Shown here in pieces: positions 61,306-64,000 of a DNA stretch of 64,000 nt (positions are counted from its first letter, which is position 1; the number at the start of each line of letters is the position of its first letter). The notes below the pieces were generated by a model. That model did no database searches. It was not told the DNA's origin and worked only from the letters and a program-made list of their open reading frames with translations. A program made the translations under genes and the position numbers. The DNA is from Pustulibacterium marinum (GTDB taxonomy: Bacteria > Bacteroidota > Bacteroidia > Flavobacteriales > Flavobacteriaceae), in NCBI RefSeq assembly GCF_900116665.1, contig NZ_FPBK01000001.1:248001-312000 (forward strand), in the 5' to 3' direction.

Positions 61306-62334
61306 TTATTTTATAAGAATATTTTTGAATCTGTCTAAGTTCTTTAAAGCAATTCCGGTACCACGTACTACGGCGCGTAAAGGATCTTCAGCAATATAAA
61401 CAGGTAAATCAGTTTTTTGAGAAAGTCTTTTGTCTAATCCTCTTAGCATAGATCCACCTCCGGCCAAATAAATACCAGTATTGTAAATATCTGCTGCCAA
61501 TTCTGGTGGCGTTTGTGAAAGGGTTTCCATTACAGCATCTTCAATACGTAAAATAGACTTATCCAATGCTTTTGCAATTTCTCTATATGAAATTTGAACT
61601 TGTTTTGGTTTTCCGGTCAGCAAATCTCTACCTTGAACAGACATTTCTTCTGGTGGCATTTCTAAATCTTCGGTAGCTGCTCCAATAGAAATTTTAATAT
61701 TTTCTGCGGTAGCTTCTCCAACATATAAGTTGTGTTGTGTACGCATGTAATATACAATATCATTGGTGAAAACATCACCCGCAATTTTAACGGATTTGTC
61801 ACAAACAATTCCTCCAAGTGCTAAAACAGCAATTTCTGTAGTACCTCCACCTATATCTACGATCATGTTTCCTTTTGGTTGCATAATGTCTATACCAATA
61901 CCAATTGCAGCAGCCATTGGTTCATGGATAAGGTATACTTCTTTACCGTTTACACGCTCGGCAGATTCTTTTACTGCTCGCATTTCTACCTCTGTAATAC
62001 CAGAAGGAATACAGATAACCATACGTAATGAAGGTGGGAAAAGGCGCTTTTTCAATGCCGGAACATTCTTGATGAACTGACTCATCATTTGTTCAGAAGC
62101 ATCAAAATCTGCAATTACTCCGTCTTTTAAAGGACGTATGGTTTTTATATTTTCATGGGTTTTTCCTTGCATTAAGTTGGCTTCTTTACCAACAGCGATG
62201 ATTTTACCACTAATACGGTCTCTGGCTACAATTGACGGACTGTCTACAACAACTTTATCATTATGGATAATAAGTGTGTTGGCAGTACCAAGGTCAATTG
62301 CTATTTCCTCTGTTAAGAAATCAAAAAATCCCAT
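61306..62334 (-). CDS. mreB: Rod-shape-determining actin homologue MreB
   Basis: Membrane-bound filament that positions wall synthesis. 342 residues. Nucleotide motifs: phosphate-1 DLGTANTLI, connect-1 HEPMAAAIGIGID, phosphate-2 VDIGGGTTEIAVLALG, and adenosine motif IYLAGGGSMLRGL. N-terminus GFFDFLTEE fits the membrane-binding end. 53 nt after purH, so perhaps co-transcribed. Confidence 0.97.
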   Translation of the reverse strand: MGFFDFLTEEIAIDLGTANTLIIHNDKVVVDSPSIVARDRISGKIIAVGKEANLMQGKTHENIKTIRPLKDGVIADFDASEQMMSQFIKNVPALKKRLFPPSLRMVICIPSGITEVEMRAVKESAERVNGKEVYLIHEPMAAAIGIGIDIMQPKGNMIVDIGGGTTEIAVLALGGIVCDKSVKIAGDVFTNDIVYYMRTQHNLYVGEATAENIKISIGAATEDLEMPPEEMSVQGRDLLTGKPKQVQISYREIAKALDKSILRIEDAVMETLSQTPPELAADIYNTGIYLAGGGSMLRGLDKRLSQKTDLPVYIAEDPLRAVVRGTGIALKNLDRFKNILIK

Positions 62335-62387
62335 TCAAATTTGCTGTTTATATGTCTTTATCTGTTGCTTTTAAAGATAATGATTTT

Positions 62388-63920
62388 TTAGTGTTTAAAG
62401 TGTCTTGTACCTGTAAATACCATAGAAATTTCATGATCGTTACAGTAATCAATACTCAACTGATCTTTAATAGAACCTCCTGGTTGAATAACACTTGTAA
62501 TTCCTTCGTTCCCGGCTATTTCTACACAGTCTGGGAAAGGGAAGAAAGCATCACTTGCCATTACAGCACCATTTAAATCAAACTCAAAAGATTTGGCTTT
62601 TTCTATAGATTGTCTCAAAGCATCTACACGGCTAGTTTGCCCTGTTCCGCTTGCACATAGTTGTTTTCCTTTTGCCAAAACAATAGTGTTTGATTTAGTG
62701 TGTTTGCAAATTTTGGAAGCAAACAGTAAATCATCTAACTCGGTATCGGTTGGTTTATTGTTGGTTTGGTATGTTAAATCTTCTAAAGCGTCTGTAATGT
62801 TATCTTTACCTTGAACCAACACTCCGTTCAAACAAGTTCTTACGTTGCTATCAGGTAAAACAGTTTCTTTTTGAATTAAGATAATTCTGTTCTTTTTACC
62901 TTTTAAGATTTCTAACGCGTCTTCAGTATATGATGGAGCAATCACAACTTCACAGAATAAAGAATGAATTTCTTCAGCTGTTTCTTTGTCAATTTCGGTA
63001 TTCGCGATTAATATTCCTCCAAATGCAGAAACAGGATCTCCAGCCAAAGCATCTAAATAAGCTTCTTTGATGGTAGGTCTTGTTGCTACTCCACATGCAT
63101 TGTTGTGTTTTAGAATAGCAAAAGTAGGATCGTCATTTGAGAATTCTCCAATTAAATTTACAGCGGCATCTACGTCTAATAAGTTGTTGTATGATAATTC
63201 TTTACCGTGAAGTTTATCAAACATAGCATCAAAATCTCCAAAGAAAAATCCTTTTTGGTGTGGATTTTCTCCGTAACGTAATGCTTGACCTTTGGTTTCG
63301 CTTGCTTTGTAAACAACTTCTTCTTTCTCTTGATTGAAGTAGTTGAAAATAGCAGTATCATAATGCGAAGAAACTCCAAATGCTTTTGTAGCAAATCGTT
63401 TTCTATCAGCTAAAGAAATGTTTCCTTCACCTTTGGTAATGATATTTAAAAATTCAGCGTAGTCATCAACAGAAGCCACACATGTAACGTCTTTAAAGTT
63501 TTTGGCTGCCGCTCTGATTAAAGAAATACCACCTATATCAATTTTTTCAATAATATCTTGTTCAGCTGCTCCACTTGCAACAGTTTTTTCAAACGGATAT
63601 AAATCTACGATGACAACATCAATTTGAGGAATTTCATATTGCTTCAATTCTGCAACATCTTGCTCATTATCCTGTCTGTTTAAGATACCACCAAAAACTT
63701 TTGGGTGAAGGGTTTTTACTCTTCCTCCTAAAATTGAAGGGTAACTTGTAACATTTTCTACAGGAACTACACTTATACCTAAATCATTGATGAATTTTTC
63801 GGTACCACCAGTAGAATAGATGGTAACGCCAAGTTCGTCTAATTTTTGTACAATAGGAGCTAATCCTTCTTTACTAAATACTGAAATTAATGCTGAGCTT
63901 ACTTTTTTTGTAGATTCCAT
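62388..63920 (-). CDS. purH: Bifunctional AICAR transformylase / IMP cyclohydrolase
   Basis: Last two steps of IMP synthesis. 510 residues, usual length. N-terminal MGS-like cyclohydrolase (ALISVFSKEGLAPIVQKL, STGGTEKFI, GGRVKTLHPKVFGGIL); C-terminal transformylase (QALRYGENPHQKG, LKHNNACGVAT, DAFFPFPD, VIQPGGSIKD). It precedes mreB on the same strand. Its -7 element is at 63947-63954. Confidence 0.97.
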   Translation of the reverse strand: MESTKKVSSALISVFSKEGLAPIVQKLDELGVTIYSTGGTEKFINDLGISVVPVENVTSYPSILGGRVKTLHPKVFGGILNRQDNEQDVAELKQYEIPQIDVVIVDLYPFEKTVASGAAEQDIIEKIDIGGISLIRAAAKNFKDVTCVASVDDYAEFLNIITKGEGNISLADRKRFATKAFGVSSHYDTAIFNYFNQEKEEVVYKASETKGQALRYGENPHQKGFFFGDFDAMFDKLHGKELSYNNLLDVDAAVNLIGEFSNDDPTFAILKHNNACGVATRPTIKEAYLDALAGDPVSAFGGILIANTEIDKETAEEIHSLFCEVVIAPSYTEDALEILKGKKNRIILIQKETVLPDSNVRTCLNGVLVQGKDNITDALEDLTYQTNNKPTDTELDDLLFASKICKHTKSNTIVLAKGKQLCASGTGQTSRVDALRQSIEKAKSFEFDLNGAVMASDAFFPFPDCVEIAGNEGITSVIQPGGSIKDQLSIDYCNDHEISMVFTGTRHFKH

Positions 63921-63946
63921 TTTTTTCGTTGTGTTGTAATAAAGTG

Positions 63947-63954
63947 CAAAAGTA
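63947..63954 (-). promoter_or_regulatory. -7 promoter element of purH (and perhaps the mre operon)
   Basis: TACTTTTG on the minus strand, exact TANNTTTG, 26 nt before the purH ATG. No -33 TTG visible. The last 46 bases of the window hold no gene. Confidence 0.5.
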
Positions 63955-64000
63955 GTTTTTTTTAATAAATATAGATAGTGTTACAGTAAGTTATACACTA

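Noticed and set aside
1-64000. Mobile elements, prophage, CRISPR or defence islands
   Set aside because: No transposase, integrase, phage structural gene, cas gene, regularly spaced repeats or restriction enzyme was seen.

Overview
The window looks like chromosomal core DNA from a marine-type member of the Flavobacteriaceae (Bacteroidota). The evidence is low GC content, secreted proteins ending in type IX secretion (T9SS) sorting domains of both type A and type B, a mevalonate route to isoprenoids, the gene order purH-mreB-mreC-mreD-mrdA-rodA, and TANNTTTG -7 promoter elements upstream of many genes. I see no transposase, integrase, prophage, CRISPR array or plasmid gene. One RNA gene is present, tRNA-Phe(GAA).

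Layout. 1-1.1 kb: 5' part of a prolyl oligopeptidase, cut by the window edge. 1.3-1.9 kb: a small secreted, probable outer-membrane protein. 2-8.3 kb (minus): a tripartite RND efflux operon (adaptor, pump, outer-membrane channel) preceded by a 140-residue secreted protein of unknown function. 8.4-11.9 kb (minus): asd, mscL, alr, tdk. 12-17.4 kb: an acidic hypothetical protein, a giant repeat protein with a type B sorting domain, rsmI and a secreted ankyrin protein. 17.7-24.4 kb: two paralogous secreted multidomain surface proteins. 24.5-30.5 kb (plus): a phosphodiesterase, a flavoprotein, two mevalonate-pathway genes (decarboxylase, kinase), a UbiA prenyltransferase and a pseudouridine synthase. 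30.6-32.4 kb (minus): a membrane glycosyltransferase and tRNA-Phe. 32.5-40.1 kb (plus): an envelope cluster coaX, outer-membrane protein, TPR protein, lptC, small membrane protein, CBS/CNNM protein, ppiD. 40.2-42.4 kb (minus): a GYDIA-type GHMP kinase and HMG-CoA reductase. 42.5-48.4 kb (plus): a peptide-use operon (DPP-IV, two POT transporters, thioredoxin). 48.4-53.3 kb (minus): surE, small membrane protein, lpxB, NlpC/P60 lipoprotein, comEC. 53.4-56.8 kb (plus): tail-specific protease and a lone DppC-type permease. 56.8-63.9 kb (minus): purH followed by the rod-shape (elongasome) operon.

How the genes fit together. Two blocks supply isoprenoids: HMG-CoA reductase plus the GYDIA kinase, and mevalonate kinase plus decarboxylase, the latter beside a lipid prenyltransferase. 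Several blocks build the envelope: LptC, LpxB, MreBCD/PBP2/RodA, PpiD, Prc and the NlpC hydrolase. Others handle external nutrients and toxins: peptidases, POT transporters and RND efflux.

The observations I rate highest are a perfect terminator-like hairpin inside the lptC signal-peptide coding region; an unnamed module of about 200 residues that brackets both large surface proteins; the GYDIA kinase as a candidate for the phosphomevalonate kinase step; and a -7 element placed so close to a start codon that the mRNA is probably leaderless. No wholly new multi-gene system is proven by the sequence alone.
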